Origin: Pseudogemmobacter faecipullorum
Lineage (GTDB): Bacteria > Pseudomonadota > Alphaproteobacteria > Rhodobacterales > Rhodobacteraceae
Direction of reading: 5' to 3'
Length of the DNA: 64,000 bases
Assembly: GCF_020539525.1 (NCBI RefSeq)
Contig: NZ_JACDXX010000017.1
Location: 1 to 64,000 of the forward strand
How positions within the stretch are numbered: the stretch's first letter is position 1; each line of letters starts with the position of its first letter. This document shows, one piece after another, positions 19,873 to 29,089 of the stretch. Under the pieces are notes generated by a model. It was not told the origin of the DNA and searched no databases. It saw only the letters and a program-made list of their open reading frames with translations. The translations under genes and the position numbers were made by a program.

Positions 19873-20147
19873 CCGACCGCGAACACATTTACACCTGCGA
19901 GAGCTGTGGCGCTCCAATCTATGCGGGGGATAAAGCCTGCCGCTTTTACACCGATGCAGCCATGTGCGCTGAACATGCCATGAAGCTGTCAGATGCACTG
20001 CGAGAGTATCAGCACGCGCTGGAAGGCGGGTATAGCCTCCTAGAGAATGAAGATTTTGACGAAGAATTCATGCTGCAGCAGATCGCCAAACTGGAGCTGC
20101 AGATCGCCCGTGAAGGGGACGGCCCGGCCGCGCTGGTGAAAGCATGA
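19869..20147 (+). CDS. Zinc-ribbon-like phage protein (92 aa)
   Basis: ATGA-coupled. It starts MTDREHIYTCESCGAPIYAG with CxxC, followed by CRFYTDAAMCAEHA (C, C and H), giving a probable four-ligand zinc site. The rest is an acidic helix pair, SDALREYQHALEGGYSLLENEDFDEEF. Likely a small adaptor or regulator. No family is named. Confidence 0.55.
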   Translation: MTDREHIYTCESCGAPIYAGDKACRFYTDAAMCAEHAMKLSDALREYQHALEGGYSLLENEDFDEEFMLQQIAKLELQIAREGDGPAALVKA

Positions 20148-20359
20148 CCGACCGCATGGGTGCCGAGGCGCTGCGGGCGCTCCTGCGCGAAGGCTGCGAC
20201 CTGCTCAGCGTGGAAGTCGATGCCCTGCGGAGCGGCATAAGCGTCTGCGGCGTGATCAGCACAGCCCCGGAGGATGAGCCGACCCGGGAGGTCATCGCTG
20301 AATTTGAGAGCTGGATCTTGCGGGCTGGTCGTGCCGCGATGGCTGGAAAGGACGGCTGA
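20144..20359 (+). CDS. Small hypothetical phage protein (71 aa)
   Basis: ATGA overlap with the previous gene. The product, MTDRMGAEALRALLREGCDLL through SGISVCGVISTAPEDEPTREVIAEFESWILRAGRAAMAGKDG, is helical and soluble with no recognised motif. It belongs to the distal end of the rightward operon. Confidence 0.5.
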   Translation: MTDRMGAEALRALLREGCDLLSVEVDALRSGISVCGVISTAPEDEPTREVIAEFESWILRAGRAAMAGKDG

Positions 20360-20360
20360 C

Positions 20361-20561
20361 ATGGGAAAGCGCCAGACCTTCACTGAGGCGCAACTCTCGC
20401 GCGCCGTGAAGGTTGCCGAGAAGCATGGTAAGGTCGCCATCCAGACCCACCTCGGGATTGCCTTCATCGCCCCCGAGGCGATCAACCATACCGCAACAAC
20501 CGAAAACGCCGCTGACGCATGGTTCCGTGAAAATGGTCAAGATTCCAGTGAAAGGTATTAA
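20361..20561 (+). CDS. Small protein upstream of integrase, possible excisionase-type factor (66 aa)
   Basis: ATG 20361 is one base after the preceding stop. It reads MGKRQTFTEAQLSRAVKVAEKHGKVAIQTHLGI, then AFIAPEAINHTATTENAADAWF. The QLSRAVKVAEKHG helix could be part of an HTH-like fold. Its position directly before, and overlapping, the integrase is where excisionase or directionality genes often lie. That is the only basis for the suggested role. Confidence 0.5.
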   Translation: MGKRQTFTEAQLSRAVKVAEKHGKVAIQTHLGIAFIAPEAINHTATTENAADAWFRENGQDSSERY

Positions 20562-21600
20562 CCGCATCCGCCGCAAGCTGGCGGACGGAAGCACACGCGA
20601 GTACCACTATGCCACGCGAGGCCGCGGGGCGGTTCCGTTCTGGAATGACAGCATGAGCTTCGCTATCGGCTCACCCGAATACCTGGCTGCACTCTCTGCG
20701 GCTCGTCCCGTGGCTGACATGGCCAAGGGCTTGTTCCGTGAGGTGCTCTTGGATTTCACCACCTCGCAAGACTTTCTGCGCCTGAGCCAGCGTACCCAGG
20801 CTGACATGCGCAATTCCATTTTTCACCCCACCAGCGGGATTGATCATAAGTTCGGCGCTGGACCTCGCTCGATCTTCGAGGATCCGCGCATTCGCGGCGT
20901 AGTCCTGAAATGGCGCGATGACATAGGCGGCAAGGTTGGCGATGACCGCATGCGCCATCTTCAGCGTATCGTGGGCTGGGCCCATGATCGCACCACGCTG
21001 AGGCAGAACCACCTGACCAAGCTGAAAAGCATGTATCGCTCAAATCGCTCGGAGGTATTCTGGACTGAACCGGAAATCGAGGCGTTCATCTCAGGCGCAC
21101 CGCCCCACATCGCCCGCATCCTGATCGCGGCTACCGAAACCGGGCTGCGGCCCGGCGATCTGGCTCAACTCGGCAGGGCTCACATCCATCCGACGCCCGG
21201 CGGTCAGAGGATCGTAGTCTGGACGGCAAAGCGTAAACGACTGGCATCAATTCCGGTGACAGTGCGCATGGCGGCACTGATTGCTGACACCCCCGTGGGT
21301 CAGAGTCAATTCATCGTGAACAAATCCGGCCAGCCCTACCAGCACGAAAACTATCTCGGTGATGCCGTAAGCCAGTGGCGTGATAAGCTTGGCATTCGCT
21401 CGGATCTACGCCTCTACGACGCCAGAGGCACGGCAGCGACCCGCCTCCTGTGGGCAGATGCCAGCCTCAAAGAAATCGCAACCTGCATGGGATGGAGCAT
21501 CAAGCATGCCTCCGAGGTGATCGGCCGATATGCAGCCCTGTCGCCAGAAATGTCGGATGGAATAGCGCAGAAGCTGGAGGCGGCCCGGAAGCGATCGTGA
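20533..21600 (+). CDS. int: Tyrosine recombinase, prophage integrase (355 aa)
   Basis: The C-terminal catalytic domain has R206 in ATETGLRPGDLAQL, a lysine-rich beta turn (TAKRKR, near 234), YDARGTAATRL with R298, W321 in the usual His/Trp position and the nucleophile Y333 in IGRYAAL. The normal HxxR His is Tyr here (Y295), a known but less common variant. The N-terminal part supplies the core- and arm-binding domains. It starts at ATG 20533, overlapping the previous gene by 29 bases. It ends 53 bases from the 3' end of a tRNA-Pro gene, its likely attachment target. Confidence 0.92.
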   Translation: MVKIPVKGINRIRRKLADGSTREYHYATRGRGAVPFWNDSMSFAIGSPEYLAALSAARPVADMAKGLFREVLLDFTTSQDFLRLSQRTQADMRNSIFHPTSGIDHKFGAGPRSIFEDPRIRGVVLKWRDDIGGKVGDDRMRHLQRIVGWAHDRTTLRQNHLTKLKSMYRSNRSEVFWTEPEIEAFISGAPPHIARILIAATETGLRPGDLAQLGRAHIHPTPGGQRIVVWTAKRKRLASIPVTVRMAALIADTPVGQSQFIVNKSGQPYQHENYLGDAVSQWRDKLGIRSDLRLYDARGTAATRLLWADASLKEIATCMGWSIKHASEVIGRYAALSPEMSDGIAQKLEAARKRS

Positions 21601-21603
21601 ACA

Positions 21604-21628
21604 GTTTTGCAAAACGAACTGCAAAACG
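21604..21628. repeat. Direct and inverted repeats between integrase and tRNA
   Basis: TGCAAAACG occurs twice with a 12-bp period (21608-21616, 21620-21628), and GTTTTGCAAAAC (21604-21615) is a perfect palindrome. Placed between int and the tRNA 3' end, these fit arm-type integrase or excisionase binding sites at the attachment site. A short terminator for int is less likely because there is no T-run. Confidence 0.5.
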
Positions 21629-21653
21629 GACCACCTGAAAACCTGCTAAGTGT

Positions 21654-21730
21654 TGGTCGGGGCGGAGGGATTCGAACTCTCGACCTACGGTACCCAAAAC
21701 CGTCGCGCTACCAGGCTGCGCTACGCCCCG
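21654..21730 (-). tRNA. tRNA-Pro (anticodon TGG), prophage attachment target
   Basis: The minus strand from 21730 reads CGGGGCGTAGCGCAGCCTGG at the 5' end, an anticodon arm with loop TTTGGGT (anticodon TGG), the T-arm GAGTTCGAATCCCTC and acceptor CGCCCCG followed by encoded ACCA; 77 bases in all. The 7-bp acceptor stem pairs fully. The 3' end faces the integrase, so the attachment core should lie within the 3' half of this gene. The other copy would be at the far prophage end outside the window. Confidence 0.95.
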
Positions 21731-21815
21731 ACTGAGGCCTCACATAACCTGTAACGAACGGAAGGGAAAGCACTCTTTATGGCTTTCCGGCCCGGTTGCC
21801 GCAAATTATTCCGGC

Positions 21816-22313
21816 TCAGTCGCAAGGCCAGAGCGCGGCATCGCCGATCGCCGGATGGCGCAGCTGGCTGCCCGCGGCAATCCCAGAGGCCGCGGCAAGT
21901 CCGGCATTGATTTCCAGCACGAATTTGATCGCCTCGCCGCCATAAAGCGGGGTCAGATCACCGGGAATGGCATTGGCCTGAACCGAGACAACCTCGCCCC
22001 TGGCATCGGCGAAGATGATATCCAGGCCGATCAGCGTATTCTTCATCCAGAAGGTGGCTGATTCCGGATAGTCATAAATGAAAAGCATCCCCGCATCCGG
22101 GGCCAGAGAAGCGCGGTTCATCAGCCCATAGGCACGTTTATCCGGCGTATCGGCCAGCTCAACCGTAAAGCTCTGCCGCGCCGCAGCGCCGGTTTCAGCA
22201 GCGCGGATATCCACCCGCGCCGCCGAGCAGCTGCCCGCCGCCTCTGCCAGACTGCCTGAACCGAGGGCAATTAACGCCCCGGTCACGAAAGCAATGGCAG
22301 CGCGGCCGGTCAT
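21816..22313 (-). CDS. DUF192 exported protein (165 aa)
   Basis: Signal peptide at about 1-26 (AAIAFVTGALIALGSGSLAEAAG). The mature part shows the DUF192 pattern: VELADTPDKRAYGLMNRASLAPDAGMLFIYDYPESATFWMKNTLIGLDIIFADARGEVV, then NAIPGDLTPLYGGEAIKFVLEINAG. The family is a small periplasmic beta fold without an established enzymatic role. The start overlaps the stop of the cold-shock gene as ATGA, an arrangement suggesting one transcript. First host gene after the prophage. Confidence 0.88.
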   Translation of the reverse strand: MTGRAAIAFVTGALIALGSGSLAEAAGSCSAARVDIRAAETGAAARQSFTVELADTPDKRAYGLMNRASLAPDAGMLFIYDYPESATFWMKNTLIGLDIIFADARGEVVSVQANAIPGDLTPLYGGEAIKFVLEINAGLAAASGIAAGSQLRHPAIGDAALWPCD

Positions 22314-22903
22314 CCCTGGCTCCGCACCTGATCGGCGGTATCGGGGACAATCTGCAGCCCGAGCTGCGCCCCCGCCTCCGGATTGATCGCGCGTTCCCAG
22401 CTCAGCACCTGCACCGCCATCCGGCCACGACGGCCATCGATGACCCGCAGCGCCACGGCTTCGCCCGACATCAGATCGGCAAAACCCGAGACACGCAGCA
22501 CCTCAACATGGACAAAAATATCCTCATTGCGCCCGAAGGCGTTGGCAAAGCCAAATCCCTTGGCTTTATCAAACCATTTGACCCGCGCCGGCTCAAGCGG
22601 CAGCGCGCGCAGTTCCTCAGCGGTGTGCTCTCCCGCCAGCTCCCCCAGCGGGACAGGCTGTCCTTCGGGGGGCTCAACCCCGAGAACCTCAATTGCCTGC
22701 ACCCCACGCGGTGTGGTCTGGACCTTAACGACGATACCAGACCCATCCGCCACCGAACTCTGCCCAAAATTACGCAGAACATTCGCATGCAACAAAATGT
22801 CGGCTGTGGTGTGTTCGCTGACGATAAAGCCAAAGCCCTTAGCCGGATCGAACCACTTCACCCGACCCTGCAACACCTGCACGGCCTTATCTTCTTCAGT
22901 CAT
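22310..22903 (-). CDS. Tandem cold-shock domain protein (197 aa)
   Basis: Two cold-shock domains are fused. The first, at about 11-75, has GRVKWFDPAKGFGFIVSE and ILLHANVLRNFG. The second, at about 103-170, has ARVKWFDKAKGFGFANAFGRNEDIFVHVEVLR. Both keep the RNP1 KGFGF aromatics; RNP2 is partly changed (ILLHANVL, IFVHVEVL). Fused Csp proteins are typical of alphaproteobacteria and bind single-stranded RNA or DNA. The second domain's GFAN variation and the roughly 28-residue linker are its own features. Coupled to the DUF192 gene. Confidence 0.9.
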   Translation of the reverse strand: MTEEDKAVQVLQGRVKWFDPAKGFGFIVSEHTTADILLHANVLRNFGQSSVADGSGIVVKVQTTPRGVQAIEVLGVEPPEGQPVPLGELAGEHTAEELRALPLEPARVKWFDKAKGFGFANAFGRNEDIFVHVEVLRVSGFADLMSGEAVALRVIDGRRGRMAVQVLSWERAINPEAGAQLGLQIVPDTADQVRSQG

Positions 22904-23017
22904 AAGAAGGACTATCTCCCCAGATTAAGCCCTGGGAGTTGATGCGACTTTAAGGCCCCTCAGTTCAAGAGGGAATCGTAACACACCACCAGATTTGTTT
23001 TATTCCGACCATATAAC

Positions 23018-23638
23018 TCAGGGGTTGAGGCGCAAAACCGACCAGGGGGCGGTGATTTGCGCACGTGACCAGCGAAAACGATCATGCAGCCGGAAGGCGC
23101 CGTCGGCCCAGAACTCAATTTCCAGCGGGCTGATACGGTAGCCACCCCAGAAGGGCGGACGCGCCGGGTTCGGCCCCTTGGTGAGCGTCAGCTTTGCCAC
23201 TTCCGCCATCAGCGCCTCACGCGAGGACAGCGGCTGCGACTGGCGGCTGGCCCAGGCCCCGAGCCGGCTCGAAAGATTGCGGCTGGCGTAATAGGCATCG
23301 GCCTGGGGCCCCTCTTCACGGCTGACGAGGCCGCGGACCCGGATCTGGCGGCGCAGGCTTTTCCAGTGCATCACAAAGGCCGCCTTACCGCCGGCCTCAA
23401 TCTCAGCCGCCTTGGCCGAGCCGTAATTGGTATAAAAGACAAAACCACCCTCGCCAGGCGTCGGCCCCAGCTCAATTTCCTTCAGCAAAACCATGCGGGC
23501 ATTGGGCAGGCCCGAGGCATCGACCGTTGAGAGCGCGATGGCATTGGCGTCGTTCGGCTCGGTGGCCCCGGCCTCGGCCAGCCAGTTCTGTGCAATCAGA
23601 AAAGGGTTCTCTCCGGCAAAAATTCCCGATCTTTCCAC
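23018..23638 (-). CDS. pdxH: Pyridoxamine 5'-phosphate oxidase
   Basis: FMN enzyme that oxidises pyridoxamine or pyridoxine 5'-phosphate to PLP. Visible signatures: [64 protein letters not shown] (FMN-binding R-Q-x-R-x-x-G), [27 protein letters not shown] and the typical end [18 protein letters not shown]. The 206 residues are normal, with a short N-terminus. Divergent from fabI across 125 bases that should hold both promoters. Confidence 0.95.
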   Translation of the reverse strand: MERSGIFAGENPFLIAQNWLAEAGATEPNDANAIALSTVDASGLPNARMVLLKEIELGPTPGEGGFVFYTNYGSAKAAEIEAGGKAAFVMHWKSLRRQIRVRGLVSREEGPQADAYYASRNLSSRLGAWASRQSQPLSSREALMAEVAKLTLTKGPNPARPPFWGGYRISPLEIEFWADGAFRLHDRFRWSRAQITAPWSVLRLNP

Positions 23639-23763
23639 CCTTTTTCTCCTGTAAAAAATGGGGCTCTGGCGCCCCCTGCGGCTGCGCGCCTCCCTTGCGG
23701 GAGCCTGTTTTTGGCCCTAGAGGTAAACGCTGTCAGACTGATAAAGTGTGTGAGGGACCAGGA

Positions 23764-24588
23764 ATGTCAACCGGACTGATGGCAGGCAAACGTGGCCTGA
23801 TCATGGGCCTTGCCAATGATAAGTCGATTGCCTGGGGGATCGCGCAGGCCCTGGCCGCACAGGGCGCTGAACTGGCGTTTTCCTACCAGGGCGAAGCGCT
23901 GAAAAAGCGGGTTGAACCGCTGGCGCGCAGCCTTGGCGAGCCGATGCTTTTTGAATGCGACGTTGCCAGCGAGGACAGTCTCGACCAGCTGTTTGACGGG
24001 CTGAAAGCGGCCTGGGGCAAGCTGGATTTTGTGGTCCATGCCATCGGCTTTTCCGATAAAAACGAGCTGCGCGGCCGCTATGCCGATACCAGCCGTGCCA
24101 ATTTCCTGACCTCGATGGATATCTCGGTCTATTCCTTCACCGCCGTGGCCCGCCGGGCCGGAGCACTGATGGGTCCAGGTGGCGCGATGCTGACCCTGAC
24201 CTATTACGGCGCCGAAAAGGTGATGCCGCATTACAATGTGATGGGGGTGGCCAAGGCCGCGCTGGAGGCTTCGGTCAAATATCTGGCCGAGGATTTCGGC
24301 AAAGAGGGCATCCGGGTCAATGCGATCTCGGCCGGGCCGATCAAGACCCTCGCCGCCAGTGGCGTCGGTGATTTCCGCTATATCCTGAAATGGAATGAGC
24401 TGAACTCACCTTTGCGCCGCAATGTCACCCAGGAGGAGGTCGGCAAATCGGCGCTCTATCTTCTGTCTGATCTGGCCTCGGGCACCACGGGCGAGAATCT
24501 GCATGTCGACTGCGGCTATCATGCCATCGGGATGAAGGCCGTGGATTCGCCCGATATTGACGTCGTCACCGGCCGCAAAGACGGCTGA
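23764..24588 (+). CDS. fabI: Enoyl-[acyl-carrier-protein] reductase (NADH), FabI type
   Basis: Final reductive step of fatty-acid elongation. ATG 23764 after AGGGACCAGGA is preferred to an in-frame start near 23527, which lies inside pdxH. 274 residues with Rossmann motif [13 protein letters not shown], the FabI-specific [17 protein letters not shown] and catalytic Tyr-x6-Lys (HYNVMGVAK). Triclosan-type binding residues are not judged here. The LysE gene starts two bases after its stop. Confidence 0.95.
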   Translation: MSTGLMAGKRGLIMGLANDKSIAWGIAQALAAQGAELAFSYQGEALKKRVEPLARSLGEPMLFECDVASEDSLDQLFDGLKAAWGKLDFVVHAIGFSDKNELRGRYADTSRANFLTSMDISVYSFTAVARRAGALMGPGGAMLTLTYYGAEKVMPHYNVMGVAKAALEASVKYLAEDFGKEGIRVNAISAGPIKTLAASGVGDFRYILKWNELNSPLRRNVTQEEVGKSALYLLSDLASGTTGENLHVDCGYHAIGMKAVDSPDIDVVTGRKDG

Positions 24589-24590
24589 TC

Positions 24591-25202
24591 ATGACCCTCG
24601 CCGCCTTTCTTGCAGCCTGGGGATTGCACCTGGTGGCCGCGGCCTCGCCCGGTCCGGCAATCCTCATGTCTGCACGGCTGGCGGTGACCGAGGGCTTCCG
24701 GGTCTCGGTCTGGCTGGCGGCGGGGCTGGCGCTTGGCGCGGTCTTCTGGGCGCTGGCGGCTTTGTTCGGCCTTGCGATCCTGTTTAAAATCGCCCCGGCT
24801 CTGTTCTGGGGCTTCAAGATCGCGGGCGGGCTGTTTCTGATCTGGATCGCGCTGCAGATGTGGCGCCATGCCGACGAGCCATTGCCCGATCACAAAAGCG
24901 CCCTGCCGCGCAGCCCGCTTTCAGCGCTCTGGCTGGGGATTGCCACCCAGCTCGCCAATCCCAAACCAGCGGTGTTTTTTGGCGCGGTCTTCGTCGGCAC
25001 CGTGCCCCCGGGGGTCTCACCGCTCTGGATCCTCGCTCTGATGGCGATGATCTGCGTCAATGAGATCGCCTGCAACCTGACCATCGCGCGGCTGTTCTCC
25101 TTCGAGCGCTCCCGCCGCGCCTATGCCAGACTGAAAGCCGTGATCGACCGCAGCTTTGGGGTCGTGCTCGCGGCCCTGGGTCTGAAAATTGCCATCGCCT
25201 GA
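24591..25202 (+). CDS. LysE/RhtB-family amino-acid exporter (203 aa)
   Basis: An inner-membrane protein with about six hydrophobic helices. It has the family start [30 protein letters not shown], where the SPGP motif is diagnostic, and [15 protein letters not shown] in the middle. The substrate is unpredictable within this family (amino acids, homoserine lactones). It lies two bases behind fabI and 23 bases before gpt, so co-transcription is likely though functionally unrelated. Confidence 0.88.
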   Translation: MTLAAFLAAWGLHLVAAASPGPAILMSARLAVTEGFRVSVWLAAGLALGAVFWALAALFGLAILFKIAPALFWGFKIAGGLFLIWIALQMWRHADEPLPDHKSALPRSPLSALWLGIATQLANPKPAVFFGAVFVGTVPPGVSPLWILALMAMICVNEIACNLTIARLFSFERSRRAYARLKAVIDRSFGVVLAALGLKIAIA

Positions 25203-25225
25203 GGGCGACATCTGAGGAACTTCCC

Positions 25226-25735
25226 ATGGCACCTGAACGCCTGCCGCATGAAAAAGGCTTCCACATCAGCTGGGACCAGATCCACCGCGATTCCCGCGCC
25301 CTCTCCTGGCGTCTCGACGGCAAGGGTCCGGGCGAAGGCGGCAGCTGGCGCGCCATCGTTGCCATCACCCGCGGCGGCCTCGTTCCGGCGATGATCGTCG
25401 CCCGCGAGCTTGATATCCGGGTGATCGATACGATCAGCGTGAAAAGCTATAACCACCAGTCGCGCGCCGATGCGGTGGTGACCAAATCGCCGCAGGATGA
25501 GCTGATGGGCGATGGCTCGGGCATTCTGGTGATCGACGATCTGGTCGACAGCGGCAAAACCCTGGAGCTGGTGCGCAAACTCTATCCGAAAGCGCATTTC
25601 GGCACGGTCTATGCCAAGCCGCATGGCAAGCCCCAGGTCGATACCTATGTGACCGAGGTCAGCCAGGACACCTGGATCTTCTTCCCCTGGGATATGGCTT
25701 TGCAATATGTCCAGCCCTATCGCGGCGCAGACTGA
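25226..25735 (+). CDS. gpt: Xanthine phosphoribosyltransferase
   Basis: Purine salvage enzyme of the Gpt type, 169 residues. PRPP-binding signature [18 protein letters not shown] at about 96-113. The early segment [19 protein letters not shown] and [22 protein letters not shown] match E. coli Gpt, as does the C-terminal [18 protein letters not shown] 25226 is behind GAGGAAC. A strong terminator follows. Confidence 0.93.
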   Translation: MAPERLPHEKGFHISWDQIHRDSRALSWRLDGKGPGEGGSWRAIVAITRGGLVPAMIVARELDIRVIDTISVKSYNHQSRADAVVTKSPQDELMGDGSGILVIDDLVDSGKTLELVRKLYPKAHFGTVYAKPHGKPQVDTYVTEVSQDTWIFFPWDMALQYVQPYRGAD

Positions 25736-25742
25736 TCAGATC

Positions 25743-25764
25743 AGGGGCCTTCGGGCCCCTTTTG
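25743..25764 (+). terminator. Rho-independent terminator after gpt
   Basis: AGGGGCC-TTCG-GGCCCCT followed by TTTT: a 7-bp GC stem with a stable TTCG tetraloop and T-run, directly after the gpt stop at 25735. Confidence 0.92.
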
Positions 25765-25790
25765 CTTTCCATGGCCTGCGCCCTTCCCGT

Positions 25791-25850
25791 TTTCTGACAA
25801 ATATCCTCGGGGGTTCGGGGCGGAAAGCCCCCGGCAGGGCGGCATCGCCC
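25791..25850. repeat. Degenerate copy of the dispersed intergenic repeat
   Basis: TTTTCTGACAAATATCCTCGG followed by a GC hairpin-like stretch (GGGCGGAAAGCCCCC) resembles the better copies at 30629, 30669, 35027 and 38877 (TTTCATCTGTCnnnAAATATCCC plus GC palindrome), with the first half eroded. Confidence 0.5.
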
Positions 25851-25919
25851 CATGATGAGGCTTGCAACTCAGCGCAGCGCAGCCAAAACTCCGGCCCAGA
25901 TCGCTGACCGAGGATAATC

Positions 25920-27119
25920 ATGCCCCTGCCCGTCAATCCGAACCTCTCCGCCACCGAACTCCCGCCGGTGATGGAGGCGCGGCGCTGGATTGAGGGCAAA
26001 AGCTTCCCCCCCGCGCGCCCGCTGATCAATGTCAGCCAGGCCGCGCCGGTTGAGATCCCGCCGCTCGCTTTGCGCCAGGCGCTTGCCGAGGCCGCGCTCA
26101 ACAATCCTGACGCCCATCTTTACGGTGCGGTTCTGGGCCTTGACGGGCTGCGCAGCGCGATTGCGGCGAAATTCTCTGCCACCACCGGCGGCCGGGTCAG
26201 CCCGGGCCAGGTCGGCGTCACCCAGGGCTGCAACCAGGCCTTCTGCGCCGTGATGGCGGCGCTTGCCGGTCCCGGCGATGAGGTCATCCTGCCGGTGCCA
26301 TGGTATTTCAATCATAAAATGTGGCTCGATATGGCGGGGGTCACCACCCTGGCGCTGGAGACCGGACCAGATCTGATCCCTGATCCCGAGGCCGCCCGCG
26401 CCCTGATCACGCCGCGCAGCCGCGCCATTGTTCTGGTCACGCCGAATAATCCCGGCGGGGTCGAATATCCGCCCGAAACCCTTGCCGCTTTCCGCGATCT
26501 GGCCCGCGCCCATGGCCTCGCCCTGGTGATCGATGAGACCTACCGCGATTTCGACAGCCGCTGGTCGCCCGCATCGGGTGGCGTGCCGCATGATCTGCTG
26601 CAAGATCCGGCCTGGGATGACACCACCATCCTGCTCTACAGCTTTTCCAAAGCCTACCGGCTGACCGGCCACCGCGTCGGCGCGGTGATCGCCGCGCAGC
26701 CCCTGCTGGCCGAGATCGAGAAATTTCTCGACACGGTGGCGATCTGCCCGGGACAGCTCGGCCAGATCGGCGCGCTCTGGGGGATGGAGAATCTCGGCGG
26801 CTGGCTCGAGGGCGAGCGCCAGGAGATTCTGGCCCGGCGTCAGGCGATGATCCGGGGCTTTGCGGCACTGAAAGGCTGGAAGCTGATCGGCTGCGGCGCC
26901 TATTTTGCCTGGGTCGAGCATCCGTTTGAGCTGAGTTCAGACCAGCTCTGCCGCCAGCTGGTCGATGATCTGGCGCTGCTGATGCTGCCCGGCAGCTATT
27001 TCGCCCCCGAAGGCACGAGGGCGGCGCAAAAGCAGATTCGCATTGCCTTTGCCAATATCGACTGCGCCGGCATCGCGACCTTGTTTGAGCGCCTGCAGGA
27101 TTACAGCCCCGCCCCCTGA
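25920..27119 (+). CDS. Class I/II PLP aminotransferase (399 aa)
   Basis: Fold-type I aminotransferase. Visible are the substrate-proximal NVSQAAP segment, the VTQGCNQAFCAVMAALAGPGDEVILPVPWYFNHKMW core, VTPNNPGGVEYPPE (Asn-Pro-Gly), the PLP-anchoring Asp in LVIDETYRDF, and the Schiff-base lysine in SFSKAYRLTGHRVG. The C-terminal Arg in KQIRIAFANID binds the substrate carboxylate. Specificity cannot be read; aspartate/aromatic-like families fit. It stands alone between gpt and ppiD. Confidence 0.9.
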   Translation: MPLPVNPNLSATELPPVMEARRWIEGKSFPPARPLINVSQAAPVEIPPLALRQALAEAALNNPDAHLYGAVLGLDGLRSAIAAKFSATTGGRVSPGQVGVTQGCNQAFCAVMAALAGPGDEVILPVPWYFNHKMWLDMAGVTTLALETGPDLIPDPEAARALITPRSRAIVLVTPNNPGGVEYPPETLAAFRDLARAHGLALVIDETYRDFDSRWSPASGGVPHDLLQDPAWDDTTILLYSFSKAYRLTGHRVGAVIAAQPLLAEIEKFLDTVAICPGQLGQIGALWGMENLGGWLEGERQEILARRQAMIRGFAALKGWKLIGCGAYFAWVEHPFELSSDQLCRQLVDDLALLMLPGSYFAPEGTRAAQKQIRIAFANIDCAGIATLFERLQDYSPAP

Positions 27120-27229
27120 CCCGGCGCTGAAAAACGCAAGGCGAGCTCTGCCGCTGGCGGCTGGCCGCCCTTGCCCCGCGCCCCCCTTGCCACTAGACAG
27201 ACAAAAATTTCCTGACCGGAGCCCGACCT

Positions 27230-29089
27230 ATGGCGAAAGCACGCGACGAGGCCAGCAAGGCAAAGTCTAACAAGGGCCAGTCGGTCCTGACCTGGACCAT
27301 GACCGGGATGCTGATCCTGGGCCTCGGAGGGTTTGGCGTTACCAGCTTTCAGAACACGCTGAGCAGCATCGGCTCGGTCGGTGAGACCGATATCAGGGCC
27401 CAGGACTACGCCCGTGCGGTGCAGCAGCAGGCTGCCGAGCTGTCGCGCCAGTTCGGCCAGCAGATCACCGTGCAGCAGGCCCTGGCCTTTGGCATCGACC
27501 GTCAGGCGCTCTCGGATCTGGTGACCCGCGCCGCGCTCGATGATGCGGCGCGCAAGGCCGGCCTCTCGGTCGGCGATCAGACCGTGGCCGGGATGATCAC
27601 CGCCGATGGCACTTTTGCCGGCTCTTCCGGCAATTTCGACCCCTCGCTCTACCGCGAACTGCTCAGCCGCAGCGGGCTGAAGGACACCGAATATGAAAAT
27701 GGCCTGCGCCGCGATGCCGCCCGCAGCCTGCTGACCGGCGCCGTGACCGGCGGTTTCGTCGCGCCCGAGGCCGCGACCCAGGCGCTTTATGCTTACATCG
27801 CCGAGCGTCGCGGCTATTCGATGCTGCGCCTGACCGAGGCCGATCTGGCCAGCCCGATGGCGGCTCCGACCGAAGCAGAGCTGCAGGCCTGGTATGAGGC
27901 GAATATCGCCGATTTCACCCGGCCCGAGGCCAAACAGATCCGCTACGCCTGGCTCTCGCCCGATGATCTGGCGAAAGAGCAGCCGGTGGATGAGGCCGAG
28001 CTGAAGCGCCTCTATGACGCAAGGATCGCCGAATTCGTCGTGCCGCCGCGCCGCCTGGTTGAGCGTCTGGTCTATCCCGACGAGGCCGCCCTCGAAACCG
28101 CTGAGGCCGCTCTGGCCGCTGGCACCAGTTTCGAGGAGCTGGTCGCGGCGCGCGGCCTGCCGATGGATGCGGTCGATATGGGCGATATTTCCGAGCCCGA
28201 GCTTGGCGATGCCGGGGCTGCGGTCTTTGCTGCGGCTCAGGGTGAGGTGGTCGCAGGCGACAGTGCGCTTGGCCCGGCCCTGTTCCGCGTCAACGGCATT
28301 TTGCCGGGCGAGGAAACCAGTTTTGAGGATGCCCGCGAAGAGCTGGCCGCCGAACAGCAGTTCGAAGCCGCCCGGGCGGTGATCAACAGCCGTATTGACG
28401 AGATCGACGATCTTCTGGCCGGTGGCGCTTCGCTGCAGGAACTGGCGGATCAGACCGGCATGGTCAGCGGCACGATTGACTATATCCCCGGGGGTCAGGG
28501 CGAAAAGCTCGCAGGCTATGCCGCCTTCCGTCAGGCCGCCGAAGCGCTGAAACAGGGCGATTTCGCCGAAGCGATTGCGCTTGATGATGGGGGCGTGATC
28601 GCGCTGGAATTTGTCGCCACCCTGCCCCCGGCGCCGATCCCGTTTGAGGAGGCAAAACCGGCGGTGACCAATGCGCTGCAGAGCGCGGCGCTGAAAACCG
28701 CGCTGGTGGCCGAGGCGGAGCGGCTGCAGGCCGAGATCAAAGCTGGCGCCGATCTTTCCGCGCGCTTTGAGAGCGTGCCCGAAATTGCCCGCGAGGGCAG
28801 CATCCCCAATGCCCCGGCCAGCCTGATGGCGACCATCTTCAGCATGGAAGCGGGCGAGCTGCGCCTGATCAGCGAGCCGGGCTTCACCGCGCTGCTGCGT
28901 CTCGACACCATTGCCAAGGCCCCCGAAACCGGGGCCGAGGCCGAGGCGCTGAAAACCTCGATCGCGGCGCAGTTCGAACAGGGCTTTGCCCAGGATGTCT
29001 ATCTCGGCTTTGCCGACAGCGTCTCCTCCGAGGCCGGGGTCACCCTCGACCAGAATGCCATCACCCTTGTGAATTCGAGCCTGAGATGA
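27230..29089 (+). CDS. PpiD/SurA-type peptidyl-prolyl isomerase (619 aa)
   Basis: A membrane-anchored periplasmic folding factor. The N-terminal polar tail is followed by one transmembrane helix (LTWTMTGMLILGLGGFGVTSF) and a SurA_N-like chaperone domain (DIRAQDYARAVQQQAAELSRQFGQQITVQQALAFGIDRQAL). A parvulin-type region at about 250-400 (RRLVERLVYPDEAALETAEAAL, LPMDAVDMGDISEPELGDAGAAVFAAAQGEVV) and further PPIase-like repeats follow. The stop overlaps trpE, so both are translated from one message. The ppiD-trpE pairing is familiar in this order. Confidence 0.88.
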   Translation: MAKARDEASKAKSNKGQSVLTWTMTGMLILGLGGFGVTSFQNTLSSIGSVGETDIRAQDYARAVQQQAAELSRQFGQQITVQQALAFGIDRQALSDLVTRAALDDAARKAGLSVGDQTVAGMITADGTFAGSSGNFDPSLYRELLSRSGLKDTEYENGLRRDAARSLLTGAVTGGFVAPEAATQALYAYIAERRGYSMLRLTEADLASPMAAPTEAELQAWYEANIADFTRPEAKQIRYAWLSPDDLAKEQPVDEAELKRLYDARIAEFVVPPRRLVERLVYPDEAALETAEAALAAGTSFEELVAARGLPMDAVDMGDISEPELGDAGAAVFAAAQGEVVAGDSALGPALFRVNGILPGEETSFEDAREELAAEQQFEAARAVINSRIDEIDDLLAGGASLQELADQTGMVSGTIDYIPGGQGEKLAGYAAFRQAAEALKQGDFAEAIALDDGGVIALEFVATLPPAPIPFEEAKPAVTNALQSAALKTALVAEAERLQAEIKAGADLSARFESVPEIAREGSIPNAPASLMATIFSMEAGELRLISEPGFTALLRLDTIAKAPETGAEAEALKTSIAAQFEQGFAQDVYLGFADSVSSEAGVTLDQNAITLVNSSLR

